Of a DNA stretch of 64,000 nt, positions 1 to 11,309 are shown piece by piece. The notes beneath the pieces were generated by a model, which worked only from the letters and a program-made list of their open reading frames with translations, was not told where the DNA came from and did no database searches. This DNA is from Magicicada septendecula (taxonomy: Eukaryota; Arthropoda; Insecta; Hemiptera; Cicadidae). The DNA lies in NCBI GenBank assembly GCA_034769895.1, contig CM068370.1:37608031-37672030 (forward strand), given 5' to 3'. Position 1 is the stretch's first letter, and each line of letters opens with the position of its first letter. The position numbers were made by a program, and so were the translations under genes.

Positions 1-308
1 TGAACGGCCTACACCTCGGCGTTCCTCACGCTTGTAGCGACCGCAATACGCTGTTTTGGAACGTGGTTAGATCTGTCTTGTTCAGGTGTACTTTCAAATT
101 CTACTACGACTTGACGTAGACTAATAACTGCCGTAATAACTCAGTTACTTCCCTTTTGACGATCCCATATTCGTGACAACTCGTTCTGTATGGTTTCGTT
201 TGTATCCCTCCCCTCTTTTCTATGTCCCTTAGTTTTTCTCCGAAATTTCGTCTCTGATGTTCAATGTCTATGTTTTTCATTTGTTGGTATCCATAAGTTT
301 CACTAAAC

Positions 309-339
<31 letters not shown>

Positions 340-1609
340 AAGGGCAAAATGCTTTATGAACCGTCAGAGGAGACGGTGTTTCCCCTGGCATGTGGGAAAC
401 GACTGGTTTTGCAGAAAACATTGGACCATACACTCCAGGAACGAATTTTAGCAACAAACTACTTCTTTGTTGCCGATAACGTAGTACACACCAACTAGCA
501 TTATCATTTATAGAAAATTACCCCTTCCCCCTCAATTACCCCCTTTTCATTTATAGATATTTCATCTGCAGTGGCTTATTATGACCTTCTTTTCAGGATA
601 CTTTATCAAAATTAAGTACTTTACTCTAGTTAAAAAATAAAACGTTGCAGGTAAACTACCCGTTCCCCTCGACCGATCTTCACCAAAATCAACAGGCCTT
701 GAGTCCTCTACAACTCAAGAACATATACAAAACATTATTTGATTCTGTTAGAATTTGCGGCAGTTATCGTTCCCCATAGAAAAACTTCTACACATAGACA
801 CACAGACACTTTCCGAAAAATGACTTTTCTTCATGTTATGAGGGTAGTACAATCAGAATCAACTCGAAGAGGATTTTTTTCGCCATCACCGTACTTCCAT
901 TTCCTTATGGAACATCGAAATAAAACACACTTCTAGCTCGCTGTTATAACAAGTTAATATTCTGGTAACAACCTCTAAATAAGAAGCGGAGTAATCCCTG
1001 CAGTATCACCATAATTCGCTCACTGGCGCACGATTTTTTTTAGGAATCTTTACGTTTTATGTAGGTAAACGTTCGCGCAAATGGCCAGAAAACAGCCAGC
1101 GTATTTATTCAAATGTCACGTAACATTCTCGAAGTTAATTATTATTTATACTCGACAACGCAAACTAGACATTGCGTCTGTTGTTTACGCACTTCAGTCA
1201 TCAGTTAGCAATGCAGTAAATATGTTACTTGTCGCACGTAGCCGAAACAGTACCTTATGTAACTAAAAAACACATAGTATAATAAATCAACGTCGCTGTA
1301 AAAAAGAAATTACCAAGTTACTAGAAAATCTAAGAAAACGTAGCTAAATTACTAAATTACTTGTAATTAGAGATAATTAACTTACTCAAGAATTACTTAG
1401 AGATAATTGTGATTATAAATAATAATTTCAACTACACAGCAGTCAAAAACCTTCACATGTAAATGAAGAATACCCAGTAATTCTAACCGATCACCCCAAA
1501 ATAAAATGGCCTTATCCAATTCTTTGATACATCAAAAATGATAAGACCCCATCAAGGAAAGGTGCGAAGAAAGAAACGAAGAAAGAAATCATCACCGTTG
1601 CAAGGATTA
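1..1609. other. no gene recognised; 26-base T tract
   Basis: No open reading frame here resembles a known protein. A 26-base T run lies at 311-336. Read on the minus strand it is an A run, which could be the tail of an old retrocopy on that strand, but I see no recognisable gene body next to it. The rest is AT-rich unique-looking sequence. Confidence 0.5.
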
Positions 1610-1735
1610 GGATCTACACCTGTTACGGAATCCACCTCTTCATCGGTCTACCGACATCTCTCTTCGCAGTAGGTTGACAACCCAAGGTAGCCACTGGTAG
1701 ACGAATATCAGGCATGCGCTTCAAGTGTTCACACC
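1610..1735 (-). mobile_element. LINE reverse-transcriptase C-terminal tail (fragment)
   Basis: The minus strand reads HLKRMPDIRLPVATLGCQP followed by KRDVGRPMKRWIP and a stop. This is the pattern of the extreme C-terminus of insect LINE reverse transcriptases: a short H-x-x-R-M-x-D-x-R-L-P block followed by a G-R-P-x-x-R-W block. The same family occurs on the plus strand at 59,783-59,915 with nearly the same peptide. Only the last 40 or so residues are present, as expected of a 5'-truncated copy. Confidence 0.7.
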
Positions 1736-2284
1736 ATTTCCTGCTGTTTGGAACAAATAACAAAACATTAATATTAACCTAAGTAAATAACAACTGCCAG
1801 TAAACTTGAAAAGAGAATATAACAGAAATTTTTTAGACACATACTTGTACAAACACACGCGAAAGTAAAAACGCATATTCGGCTAAGAAATGCATTACTT
1901 CTAGTGCATTGGATATATAATAGAAACATTAATGAAGAAAACTACACAAAACATAATGTATTTCGCCATAAGGATAACGTACTTATAGATAAACTAAAAC
2001 TTAAAATTAATAACAATTTAAATTTAAAATGGAATTCTAAAAAAATTAATGTCCCGGCTACAGTACATTTTGCGTAAAACTATCAAAGATAATTCATGTT
2101 GAATTCGAGTAAGAACTAAAACTGTTGATTTATTTAAAATTTCAAAATCGGTTGCCCGTTTTGCATTGGAGTCGTTTACCATTATCTCCGCCCGGTTGTG
2201 TTCTTTGAAAGTTCTGAGTAAATTATTTTCCCCATTATAGGGTACCAGCAAACAGATGGGCAAGTCTTGTAAAGCCATTTTACT
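1736..2284. other. no gene; short dispersed repeat near the end
   Basis: AT-rich sequence without a credible gene. A segment at about 2,175-2,240 (motif tgtgttctttgaaa) resembles 9,409-9,455, so it belongs to a dispersed repeat. Both copies lie next to remnants of the main LINE family. I do not know what element it comes from. Confidence 0.45.
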
Positions 2285-2800
2285 GTCAGCCGTGTTATCT
2301 ATTTGGGAAATGATATTGGCTATGATAGGAATTACGGGATTGATGTTATGGTAGGTACGTTCCAGACGATCTGTGGGACAATCAGTCGTATTTTTTAGAA
2401 ACGAGGTACGTCTAGATACAAGATTAAAAGTTTTACAAGTTATGCCAGTCCCTGCACTGTCTTATGGGTGCGAAGTTTGGACAACAACCAAGAAACAAAG
2501 CAGTAAAATGCAGGCCTCACAAATGGCGTTCTTAAGAGCATTTACAAGGTGTTATAAAGTTGACCATATAGAGAAGATTTATACAAGGTTTTAACTTAAA
2601 CAAAAAATTAAAAGATTACAAACAAGAGTGCAAAGAACACTTATAAGGAATATGAAATTCCAGACTGGCGAAACAAGTCTGAAAATACAAACCTATGGAA
2701 CACAGGTGTGCGGATAGACCCAGGAAGAGGTGGCTGGAGGATTTGTGGAGGCGGAACAGGCAGCACCTTGCCTCTCTCGTGTTGTGAAGATCATCATTAC
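2285..2800 (+). mobile_element. LINE 3' fragment (main family), degenerate
   Basis: The plus strand gives YLGNDIGYDRNYG, then VLQVMPVPALSYGCEVWTTT and MAFLRAF, with frameshifts and stops. These match the post-catalytic domain of insect LINE reverse transcriptases (Y-L-G block, then L-x-Y-G-x-E-x-W). It ends in a nucleotide tail, ggcggaacaggcagcacctt then gttgtgaagat, shared by about nine places in the window. The copy at 20,940-21,430 is the best preserved relative. It is 5'-truncated and cannot encode a working protein. Confidence 0.8.
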
Positions 2801-3489
2801 GATTTAAAATTTTAAACGGTATTAATAATAATTCGAATACATAGAAAACACTCAACTACATTTTAGTGTAATCGTCACGACACAAACTACGCAAATGAAC
2901 AGTACAACAATAAAAACAATTTAAATTCAAATTCAAATAGATTGTTCTTTAATAGATTCCTATCATTTAAAGACTCCTGTTGATTTTCCTTTAGGAGAAG
3001 GACACATGTCATCATCGTTATTATCCTTAGAAAGGTGACCCAATAATCCTCTGTTTTGCGTTTGTCTTTTATAAAGGGCCAGCGCATCTCTAGCGGTGCA
3101 TTTAAAGGTCACAAGCAAAGCATTCTGGAAAAACTCCCAATCGCCAAAAGTCTATTGCATCAGCAAAACACATGAATATTTATGCGCCAGTGTGTGCGTG
3201 TTTTTGTATGTTTGTAGATTCATAAATATGTGTTGTGTGTGTATGTAGAGACAGGTAGGAATGGTGAAAAAATACATGAACGTAACAGTTGACCTTTACC
3301 AACATTATGTAAGTGATTATCCTTAATTAGTTAGTATTTAAAGGCATTTAAATTCTGGTTGATGCAAAGGGCATGCACATTGCACGTATTACTACTAGAG
3401 AAAAGACTGTTATGCAAGATAATTTCCGCCTGCAATCTATTTGGTTTTTTAACATTTTCTTTTCTTCCGATAATTTTTCCCGATAATTT
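2801..3489. other. no gene recognised
   Basis: AT-rich stretch with a TGTG-rich patch around 3,189-3,245. The small open frames have no recognisable motifs. Confidence 0.5.
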
Positions 3490-4231
3490 ATCCGGAATGG
3501 AGACTAAAGGTAAATATGAAAAAATGAATGGCAATAGGTGACCTTCATCAAGACTTGATATTGGAGGAAGACGTGGGGAAGATTTCATATACAGAGGAAT
3601 ACAACTATTTAGGGGTGATAATTACGGCGAGTGGAAAGAAAGACAAAGAAATACAATCCAGAATTTCTCGTAATTTGGAAAAGCTGGCTATATCTACATT
3701 AAATGGAATCCTGTGGGATAAGCAAATTACAGCAGAAACTAACACCAAAATATTTAAAACCATTGTTAGAAGTATCATGACCTAGGGGGTAGAAGTCTGG
3801 ACTAATAATAAACACACAAGAACAAAATTAATGACAGCAGAGATGGGCTTTTGGAGACGTTCGGCGAGAGTATCCAGACGTGAGAAAATTAGAAATGAAG
3901 CCATTAAGGACAGAATGAATGTGAAAAATGCAATTGTTGATTTTATCCAAACAAAAAAATTACAATGGTATTGACACACGAAAAGAATGGCACAGAAAAG
4001 ATTGCCAAGGAGAGTAATGGCATGAACCCCACCAGAAGGAAGAAGGAAAAGAAGAAGACGACCTTTCACCTGGATAGAAGAAATTCTGACTGTATTCTAG
4101 GAACGAGAAATTGAAGAAAATCTTTGGATGGACAAGCAGCAGTGGAAGACGAGAATTCAATCACTTCTGTAATCTTTGGTTCCGAAAAATGTGTAAACAT
4201 TGTACAGCCGGAATAATAATAATAATAATAA
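3490..4231 (+). mobile_element. LINE reverse-transcriptase C-terminal fragment with (AAT)n tail
   Basis: Long degenerate coding stretch: EEYNYLGVIITASGKKDKEI, then IFKTIVRSIMT, a stop, GVEVWTNN, then MTAEMGFWRRSARVSRREKI and RNEAI. These are the Y-L-G, V-E-V-W and W-R-R-S-x-R blocks that follow the catalytic domain of insect LINE reverse transcriptases. At least two in-frame stops and one shift break it. It ends in an (AAT)n run at about 4,213-4,231, a usual 3' tail for such elements. This is a different subfamily from the copy at 2,285-2,800. Confidence 0.85.
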
Positions 4232-4834
4232 TACAAGATAATTTCCCTGTGAGAGACAGACCTGTGTAAACAATGTGCGCCATGACATAACAGAGAGGTA
4301 GAATGCTCGTTAGTTTTGGCAAAACTGGTTTCGACCTATAACGCCTCCACGTCTACGAGGAGTAACATTCGTTTCATGTGGCGAGCGTTTGATGTGTTCT
4401 GACGCGGCTACTGTCTTTCACTCAAACACATCAATATACCTCCTACTTACGATACCTTACAGATCACTTCTCATTTCTCATCCAGGTGGGCCAACCAACT
4501 CCCAGCGTGACAAACTTGAAATTACGACACGAGACGAGACAATGTTTATGAACACAAAAACACTACAAAGTACGTGTTTTATGACTTGTACGTAGTCCGT
4601 GATAAGTTGTTTGTGTGTTTGTGTTGGGTGGTTGCGCGCGCACGCGACGAAGTATTGCTAGAGATCTCAGTTTGGGATAAGTAAAACTTTAATTAAGTCA
4701 GATCGGTTAGGTATACAGATTTACTAGCAATAATTTCATATACAAGTATCTTACAAATAAATAATTTCTCGTCTTGTTCTGTGAACACAACGTCAAATAT
4801 TAATAATAATGTCAAAAACGTTTACTATCATCAT
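4232..4834. other. no gene recognised
   Basis: No supported gene. A segment near 4,280-4,345 loosely resembles a pol III A box and B box, but not well enough to call. A GC-alternating patch (gcgcgcgcacgcgacg) lies near 4,634. Confidence 0.45.
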
Positions 4835-5045
4835 CTTCATAACACGCCATAGGCAAAGTGCTGCCTGTTCCGTCTTCAAAGATCCTCCAGCTATCTCTTC
4901 CTGGGTCTACCCACACACCCGTGTCCTATAGGTTTGTATTTTCAGACTTGTTTGGTCCGTCAGGAATCTGGCATTCTTTCTAAGTGCTCTTTCCACCGTC
5001 GTTTGTAATCTTTTAGTTTTTCATTCAAGTTAAAATTAAACGTGT
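4835..5045 (-). mobile_element. LINE 3' tail (main family), minus strand
   Basis: This is the reverse complement of the 3' tail of the main LINE family. It carries the counterparts of aacaggcagcac, the G-R-P/R-W coding block (cttcctgggtctaccc on the plus strand) and the upstream region cttgtttggtccgtcaggaa. It corresponds to roughly the last 200 bases of the copy at 20,940-21,430. It is strongly 5'-truncated. Confidence 0.75.
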
Positions 5046-5532
5046 GAACTTAAGTTCATAAGTATAAGTTCTATTTTTCCAATAACTCTACGTTCAGCTG
5101 ACTGACGAACTGTTTCTTTTATCCAGATGGAGCAGTTGGAGTTCCATGCTAGCAAAAGTAGGGTATCCAAAATTCCATGGGAGGTGGACGGTTACTGATG
5201 ATAAGTCGGGCGAGAGTTATTGGAATTAATGCGAAATACGCCACATATAAAGGTCACTGTGTCTGAAGGTCTATTGATTTGGTACTGTCTGCCTACAGGT
5301 TTTGTAATAAAGAGCTACCAAATGAACGCCTCCCCATTGATCTCCTTGATTACGCAACTTGCTAGAAAATATTTGTACCTGCACGTTACCCGGATTTATC
5401 TAAAAGTGACTTTCGTCTGTTGCGTTTCTTAAATGAAAAGCTTGTCATACAAACCTCCAAACTTCGACACAATTAAGGTGAGTAATTGAAAAACGTTTAA
5501 GGTACAGTTTTCTGTGAAGTACCTATGTCTTA
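5046..5532. other. no gene recognised
   Basis: Mixed sequence with small open frames and no recognisable motif, ending just before the terminal repeat of the PIF/Harbinger-like element. Confidence 0.45.
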
Positions 5533-6506
5533 GGCTTCATTTATACTTCCAGGTGGCAGGCGTCGGGTGGCAAGTGGTAGGCGACGGGTGACGTAAAGTG
5601 CAGACAATGCTTCCAATTTGGAATAATAAAGACCCGAATCAGAAAAAACATGGATGTGGTGGAGAAACGTTGGAAGCAAATAGCACAGTTGATGCATAAG
5701 GAGGGTAAGCAACACTTCAAATATATTTTATTAAATTTGATTTCCTATTACGTCATTTTAATTATAGAAACAGTATGTTAACATGTAACTTTAAATACTT
5801 TATTATTATAATTCACATGTATTGTATTGTATTATTATTGTAAGTTCACTTGCATTCAGTTTTATTTTAATTTTTATATTCGGCGACTGTGCTATAATTC
5901 ATTAATCTCACTTTCAGACCCAACAGCTATTATCTTGATTTCGATTTCGTTTCAGTGGCTGCATCAAAAAGTAAATGGAAAAATCTCCGAGCTAAGATGA
6001 GGAAGGAGCTGTTAGCAATGCCACAGACGAAATCAGGGTCTTTGGTTCCAGGGTGGAAATCTGCATGGGAATATTTCGACCTCGTGTATTTCATAAAAAG
6101 TATCATTCTGGCTGCTCCAAAGACGGGGAATCTCCTTGTGCATGATACCGGTAGACTCGATGAAAACGGTTTTCCAGACATTTAATCCTATGCAGAAGAG
6201 AACTGTCAAGAAGGACCAACAGAATCATCAGTACCAACACCGCCTGTCATTATTTCTTTAACTTCGAGCCGTTCATCTTCGATAGTTTCACAGGCTCCAG
6301 GTAAGCGTAAAGTCAGTCACTATGACACTACACGACTGGGAAACACTTCACGTAATCTAAACGACATCTCGATCGTGACTGCTGAATCCCATGTGTAGTG
6401 GCTCGACCGTAGCCTCAAGTATAAATGCTGCGCCACCTGACGTCTACCTCTTTACCACCTATCACCTGCCACCCGTCGCCTGTCTCCTTGAAGAATAAAT
6501 GAGGCC
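5533..6506 (+). mobile_element. PIF/Harbinger-like DNA transposon carrying only a MADF gene
   Basis: About 0.97 kb bounded by imperfect inverted repeats. The left end reads ggcttcatttatacttcc and then ggcaggcgtcgggtggca. The reverse complement of the right end reads ggcctcatttattcttc and then acaggcgacgggtggca. A TTA lies just outside the left end and near the right end, compatible with the 3-bp target duplication of PIF/Harbinger, although the outermost bases do not align perfectly. The interior holds a spliced MADF gene and no DDE transposase, so the element would be non-autonomous. Insect PIF/Harbinger elements are known to encode a Myb/SANT or MADF-type partner protein. Superfamily assignment is inference. 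Confidence 0.65.
5650..6398 (+). pseudogene. MADF-domain protein gene of the PIF/Harbinger-like element (one intron, one premature stop)
   Basis: Exon 1 is taken as 5,650-5,704 from an ATG, giving MDVVEKRWKQIAQLMHKEG. A 251-nt GT-AG intron (5,705-5,955) follows. Exon 2 continues in the same frame (the codon is split G/TG) with KSKWKNLRAKMRKELL, the K-W-x-x-L-R signature of the MADF domain of Adf-1-like DNA-binding proteins. The frame runs through a single TAA at 6,183-6,185, then continues for 70 codons rich in Ser/Thr/Pro with a basic PGKRK stretch before the stop at 6,396-6,398. In family terms this would be a DNA-binding partner of a transposase. The in-frame splice is read by eye. A start upstream of 5,650 is possible, since an MADF domain normally has more residues N-terminal to this point. 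Confidence 0.6.
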
Positions 6507-7065
6507 GTTTAGAGTGATTACTCGGACCCAAAAATGAATCGTTCGCGTATAAATCACTTTCAGCGTCTTTTATAAGAATAAACATGCATATTTCTACAAA
6601 TTAAAGTTATTATTAATGATGTATATTTTCTTTTTTAACTGTTTTCATTTCCCCTGCAGCGGGCTCGTTTTAAGTTGTGCGTGAATTTTTGACTGTGAAG
6701 CAGACCGTTTTTAAGTTACTCACCGTGTGTAAACTGGAACCAAGATGAAAATAAAATTAAAATAACTCTCTGCGTGCATACTGTTTGTTTGTCGTTAATG
6801 CCGCATAAAGCATCGTGGCTACACCTTCAGAGTCAAGCGTCACGTGCGATCAAAACAAATCACAGAGCGTCTCGGAAACCGGGGATCTCAACCCCGCTAG
6901 TCTACCTGCGGTAGATAGTAAAACTTAAAAGGTAGATAGATAAAGTGACTCAATTCTGTGACTCAATAGATATGTGACTCAATTCCGTAATATGAAACTT
7001 GAAAACTCTTAACAGAACACGATCTCTGAATTGACGCCTTTTATTTCTAATGTATTAACCTACCT
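6507..7065. other. no gene recognised
   Basis: Unremarkable AT-rich sequence with a more GC-rich patch near 6,820-6,915. No supported feature. Confidence 0.45.
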
Positions 7066-7076
7066 ATCACAACTAT
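7066..7076. repeat. target-site duplication, left copy (SINE)
   Basis: The 11 bases atcacaactat recur exactly at 7,360-7,370, immediately after the SINE body. This is the signature of target-primed insertion. Confidence 0.85.
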
Positions 7077-7359
7077 GGAGCGGTCGTGGCGTAGTGGCTA
7101 GCGTGTGGCGCTGCTACGCTGTCGGCGCGGGTTCAATTCCCGCCGGGGGCCATCTGATTTAGATACGACCGTTCCCCCTCGCAAGGCAATGGCAAACCAG
7201 CGAGAGGTATCCTGCTTAGTATAAACCTTCCCCAACTATTATGCCGTTAAACTCCGGCATTAAACTGTAGGTCCCATATACCTGTGAGAGAATCAGTACC
7301 ACACGCACCACGGGTATATGCGGGGAGGGTACAAACCAGTCGAAGACTGAAGGACTACG
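7077..7359 (+). mobile_element. tRNA-derived SINE, complete, with 11-bp target duplication
   Basis: The 283-bp body begins with a tRNA-like head. A pol III A box (tggcgtagtgg) lies at 7,087-7,097 and a B box (ggttcaattcc) at 7,130-7,140. The T arm is intact: gcggg/cccgc paired around the loop ttcaatt at 7,127-7,143. The tRNA-unrelated body follows, with no poly(A) tail. The element is bracketed by perfect 11-bp direct repeats. SINEs encode no protein and are mobilised by a partner LINE; the 3' end shows no obvious match to the LINE tails in this window, so the partner is not evident here. The sharp duplications suggest a fairly recent insertion. Confidence 0.88.
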
Positions 7360-7370
7360 ATCACAACTAT
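7360..7370. repeat. target-site duplication, right copy (SINE)
   Basis: Exact copy of the 11 bases at 7,066-7,076. Confidence 0.85.
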
Positions 7371-7569
7371 ACTATCACTTGATATTATACACGTGAACAC
7401 CAAATTCAACAAAGTCGGACTAAACTTTCACAGCTAAATTGTTCTTCGAGTAATTTTAATGACACTTAATTTCCAGATTTCAATTGTGTACAGCATTTAT
7501 TTTACAACACTTGGCTGAATTCGTTGTCAATACGAGAACGCAGTAATCAAATAAATGGAAATAAAAGTC

Positions 7570-8335
7570 TTCATATATATTCTGCTGGTGACATGGCTGT
7601 TTTAGCAGAAAAGGAAGAGACAATAAATGAAATGATAAGAGATTTGAATTTAATATGCGGCGATGAATATGGAATGAGGATTAATTAGGAAAAACTAATC
7701 TGGTGATTAGCAGAGGAGGAAAAGGGGCAAACATAAAGATAGGGCAAGACAAAATACAACAGGTGGAGTTGTTTAAATATCTTACAAGCTTGATAAGTGA
7801 AGATATGTCCTGCACTCGTGAAATTAGAGCAAGAATTGCTAGAGCAAAAGAGGCATTTAATGGGAAGAAAAAGCTGCTGTGTGCCAAATTAATAAGAATT
7901 TAAGAAACAGATTGGCCAAATGTTATGTGTGGAGCGTTGCTTTATATGATGCAGAGACATGGACACTGAGGAAAGAGGATGAGAAAAGGTTAGAAGCATT
8001 TGAGACGTGGTTTTGGCGAGCAATGGAAAAAGTGAGATGGGTTAATAAAGTAAGGAATGATGAAGTTTTAAAAAGAAGAATAGGGGAAGAGAGAAGCATC
8101 CTGAAGGTAACAGAAAATAGGAAAAGGAATTGGTTAAGTTATTGTTTAAGAAGAGACTGCTTCCTTACAATTGCCATGGAGGGTGTCACAGAAGGAGAAA
8201 AAAGAAGAGGGGTAGAAGAATAAAGTTAATAAATGGCATTAAAATCAGAGGGTGTTACGAAGAAACGGAAAGACTGGCATGTGATAGGACACATGCTTTA
8301 CCATTGGTGGTAAGCTTTTACCATTTGAAGGCCTC
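7570..8335 (+). mobile_element. LINE reverse-transcriptase fragment including a decayed catalytic box
   Basis: The plus strand reads IYSAGDMAVLAEKEETINEM, where SAGD stands in the place of the YADD catalytic box. It continues through shifted frames to LYDAETWTLRKEDEKRLEAF, then WFWRAMEKVRWVNKVRNDEV and KRNWLSYCLRRDCFLTIAM, and ends with GRRRIKLINGIKI and ETERLACDR. These are the post-catalytic and C-terminal blocks of an insect LINE. At least three frame breaks make it a fossil, but coverage is longer than in most copies here. Confidence 0.88.
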
Positions 8336-9459
8336 CCTTAGGGCAGAATACCCAACAATAATATATAATATATCAATTAATGTTACTTTATTCGTAAACG
8401 TAAACGAAATCCAGCCGTTTTTTTTTGTCTCTTAAATGAAGTAAACGTCAACCCATTAATAGAAAAATTCATGCAAATGAAAATACGCCAACAGATACGC
8501 CCGCAAGCTCACAAAAATATTTTATTTATACGTATTAAAATACAAAAATGATACTTCAGCCATTAATGATATATCAATCGTTAACAAAAAAGTGAGATCA
8601 CTTTGTTGACCACAATAGTAGTTAAAAAAAGTACTATAACAGAAAATTGACACAATTAACAAATCGGAAATTAATAACTTCTTTTTAAATTAATACATTT
8701 ATATCCGCCAGTAAAACAGCGAGACATTTGTAAAAGTCTAATTCACTTTCTTTGATTTCACATGAGTCGGCCAAATATTTAAATTTTCTTATTACTTCAG
8801 TTCTATTATCGTCAAAAGTGATGAACTAATTCTTCAAGCCTGCGATCCTCATGCACACGATCGTGTATCCTTTCTCCTCATTTGTATGTCTATAATCTAC
8901 TACTGCTTCCACATGCTGGTCACGACAGTAGTCTTACTGCCACCACAAGAATCATATGGACCTATCTTTATTGGCAAAGGTTTTCTGTAATCTCGATTCG
9001 GCGACTTCCTCGTGATCGCTCAGTAGCAGCAGGGTAAGCACCCACATCCAACGAGTTACATAGAGTCCGTTACCCAAACGTGTATATAGCGTCTGTGTAC
9101 AGGTTAAGAACATTAAGGTTAGATGCTTCTAATCTGTGTGGCCTGTGGATCCCTGGAGGATAGTGAAATATCCCGGGGTTGCCACCGCAACTATTTAGGT
9201 GAATTTTAAAATGTTGTTGCAGAACATTACTTGTGTGAAATATTTATTGAATTTAAACTTATTTTATATTCATTTTATTCGCATAAATCACAGGAGTCCG
9301 ATTTAATTAATAAATATTCACAAATAATTTCATCCATAATGCTTTTTTGTAACAGCAAAGGCACTTCTGTTTTATTGAAATAATTAAAAAATTAATTACT
9401 ATTAATACCATTACCTCCGTCCGTCTGTGTTCTTTGAAAATTGCGAATAAATTACAGTA
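8336..9459. other. no gene recognised
   Basis: No open frame with recognisable motifs. A moderately GC-rich stretch at about 8,840-9,190 may be part of an older element, but I could not place it. Confidence 0.45.
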
Positions 9460-9545
9460 AGTTAATTCCTCAGGCTGAAGGATTTTTGAAGGCGGAACAG
9501 GCAGCACCTTGCCTACGCCGTGTTGTGAAGATGATAAATTTCTAT
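9460..9545 (+). mobile_element. LINE 3' tail (main family), about 80 bases
   Basis: Contains ggcggaacaggcagcacctt then gcctacgccgtgttgtgaag, the terminal segment of the main LINE family. It is an extreme 5' truncation. The short repeat at about 9,409-9,455 just upstream also lies just upstream of the LINE at 2,285. Confidence 0.75.
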
Positions 9546-9734
9546 TAATAATGTTTTGAACTTTAGTTTTCAGTATTCACATGAGTATTATTTAGTTTTG
9601 AATAATGCCATAAAATTATTTTTTCTAAAAACAATGTAAATGTATTATCAAAGTATATAAAATATAACAGAAACAATGAGAAAAAGTAAACTACAATTTT
9701 TTGGTTTTCATAAACTATTATTACTGTTATATGG

Positions 9735-10065
9735 AAGTGAACATTTATACAGAATGGACGACAATAGGTTAACAAAGCAGATCTTCAAATATCTCTGAGG
9801 GGAAGAAGTCAACATCACGCTGGATTAAAGAAGTCCAAAAGGATTTAGAAAAATAATAATATAATCGCAGAAGAAACAATTGAAAGAACCGTTTTTCCGG
9901 CAAAAGTGTTAATAATGGAAGAAGTCCAGGGAAGGAGAAAGAAAAACGCAGGTTCAAAGTGGACTGAAGACAGGAAGAAGATACACAGTGGAAAGATGAA
10001 GAATATTGGAGAAAAATAAAAGAACAAAGAATAAAGAATTGCAATTGGTATGTGTCCCTTAGATG
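9735..10065 (+). mobile_element. LINE reverse-transcriptase C-terminal fragment
   Basis: Degenerate frame reading YRMDDNRLTKQIFKYL, then in another frame STSRWIKEVQKDLEK, and later KWTEDRKKIHSGKMKNI. The R-M-x-D-x-R-L-x-K-x-I and R-W-x-x-E-V-x-x-D-L blocks are typical of LINE C-termini. Several stops. A different subfamily from the main tail family. Confidence 0.75.
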
Positions 10066-10919
10066 GTCCATACAAAAAAAAAATGTATATAATTTTTTTG
10101 CAGATTGTTAAATGTGTTGATATTATTTATTATTTACTACCATTTAAAAAAAATTTGCAACTTTATTTTCTTATAAGCTTCTATCTAAACAGGTTGAGGT
10201 TCGTTTGAACACATCGTTTTAATGTCTACTTTTCGTTTACCGTGACTAATTATGTAAAGTATGTTTTCGTATGATAAAAATATGCTTTAGTATAAACTCG
10301 TTATATTTATATCGTTCTTCTGGAAGACACATAATAGTCAGAGTATTAAGGGAGCCCCGTCTTAAAGAAGGTTGAAAACCAACGCTTAAGGTCATTGTTT
10401 CGCTGGAAATGTGACCGCTTTGGAATTCTGCTGTGAACCAAACAACAACAACAACAAAAGCGACGACTGTAACATTGCCTTTCTTCCAGTTCGCGACCGG
10501 AACTGAAGATAACGCACCGCACACTGCGATGCGCTAAACACACGCCTCCTCCTCGTACAGGGGGTCACGTAAAACGACCATTAGGACTCTATAATTATTT
10601 CACCTTAACCAACGAAATATACGAGCGTTCCCGCCCATTTTGTCTCTTAATTCCGTACACACGTCGCGTTGCGATCCACCCAAGTTTAATCACTCGCCAA
10701 ATTTTATTGCTTCCACACCACTCGAGAGCGAGGAGGATCTCACACTCACACACTCACTGTACGTTTACTGAATGTAACCTGATACTTTTCACTCCGCCCG
10801 TAAGCAGCGAAATATGCTAAAAGTTCTTATCTACTTTCGATCATTTGAGATATTATTTAGATTTGAAGAACGCATTGCGTAATTAATAAAATACGTACAG
10901 TATTATTAAGATGATACCT
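10066..10919. other. no gene recognised
   Basis: Contains a short CAA run at about 10,441-10,457 and no supported gene. Confidence 0.45.
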
Positions 10920-11015
10920 TCTTCTTCTTCTTCTTCTTCTCCACGTCAAGGCGTAGGTATACTGCCTGTTCCGCCTTCACTGAAGCCATCTCTTCCTTGG
11001 TCTAACTATATTACG
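10920..11015 (-). mobile_element. LINE 3' tail (main family) with TTC run
   Basis: A (TTC)n run at 10,920-10,940 is followed by the reverse complement of the main LINE tail (tgcctgttccgccttcac, then catctcttccttggtct). On the minus strand the element therefore ends in a (GAA)n tail. Confidence 0.7.
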
Positions 11016-11089
11016 AGGATACCATGGAACATAAATAATTGAACAGTAGAATTATAATTAAATACCAGGGAAACGACACTCACAATTTT

Positions 11090-11300
11090 TATTAAACCTT
11101 ATTCTTTCACGTGGGGTCATACTGGGCTCTGACCTCTTCCAGCGATCACTATCTTCCGCGTCCGCTCGCCTATTCTTCACCGCCAGAAGGGTCTCAGCGT
11201 GTCGCCGAACGTTGTCTTGCCACTGTGTTCACCTTGCTCTAGTGTTCAGGATCTGTCTATGATTACTTTCTTGGGTATTCTGTATAAAGGTTTAAGGAGT
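11090..11300 (-). mobile_element. LINE C-terminal fragment, another subfamily
   Basis: The minus strand reads WQDNVRRHAETLLAVKNRRA followed by DAEDSDRWKRSEPS. This is the R-R-x-A ... D-R-x-x-W-K pattern that closes many insect LINE reverse transcriptases. It is truncated at both sides. Confidence 0.6.
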
Positions 11301-11309
11301 TGATCCCTT

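Noticed and set aside
4280..4350. tRNA-like or SINE-like head
   Set aside because: The A box and B box are both poor, there is no T-arm pairing and no flanking duplication.
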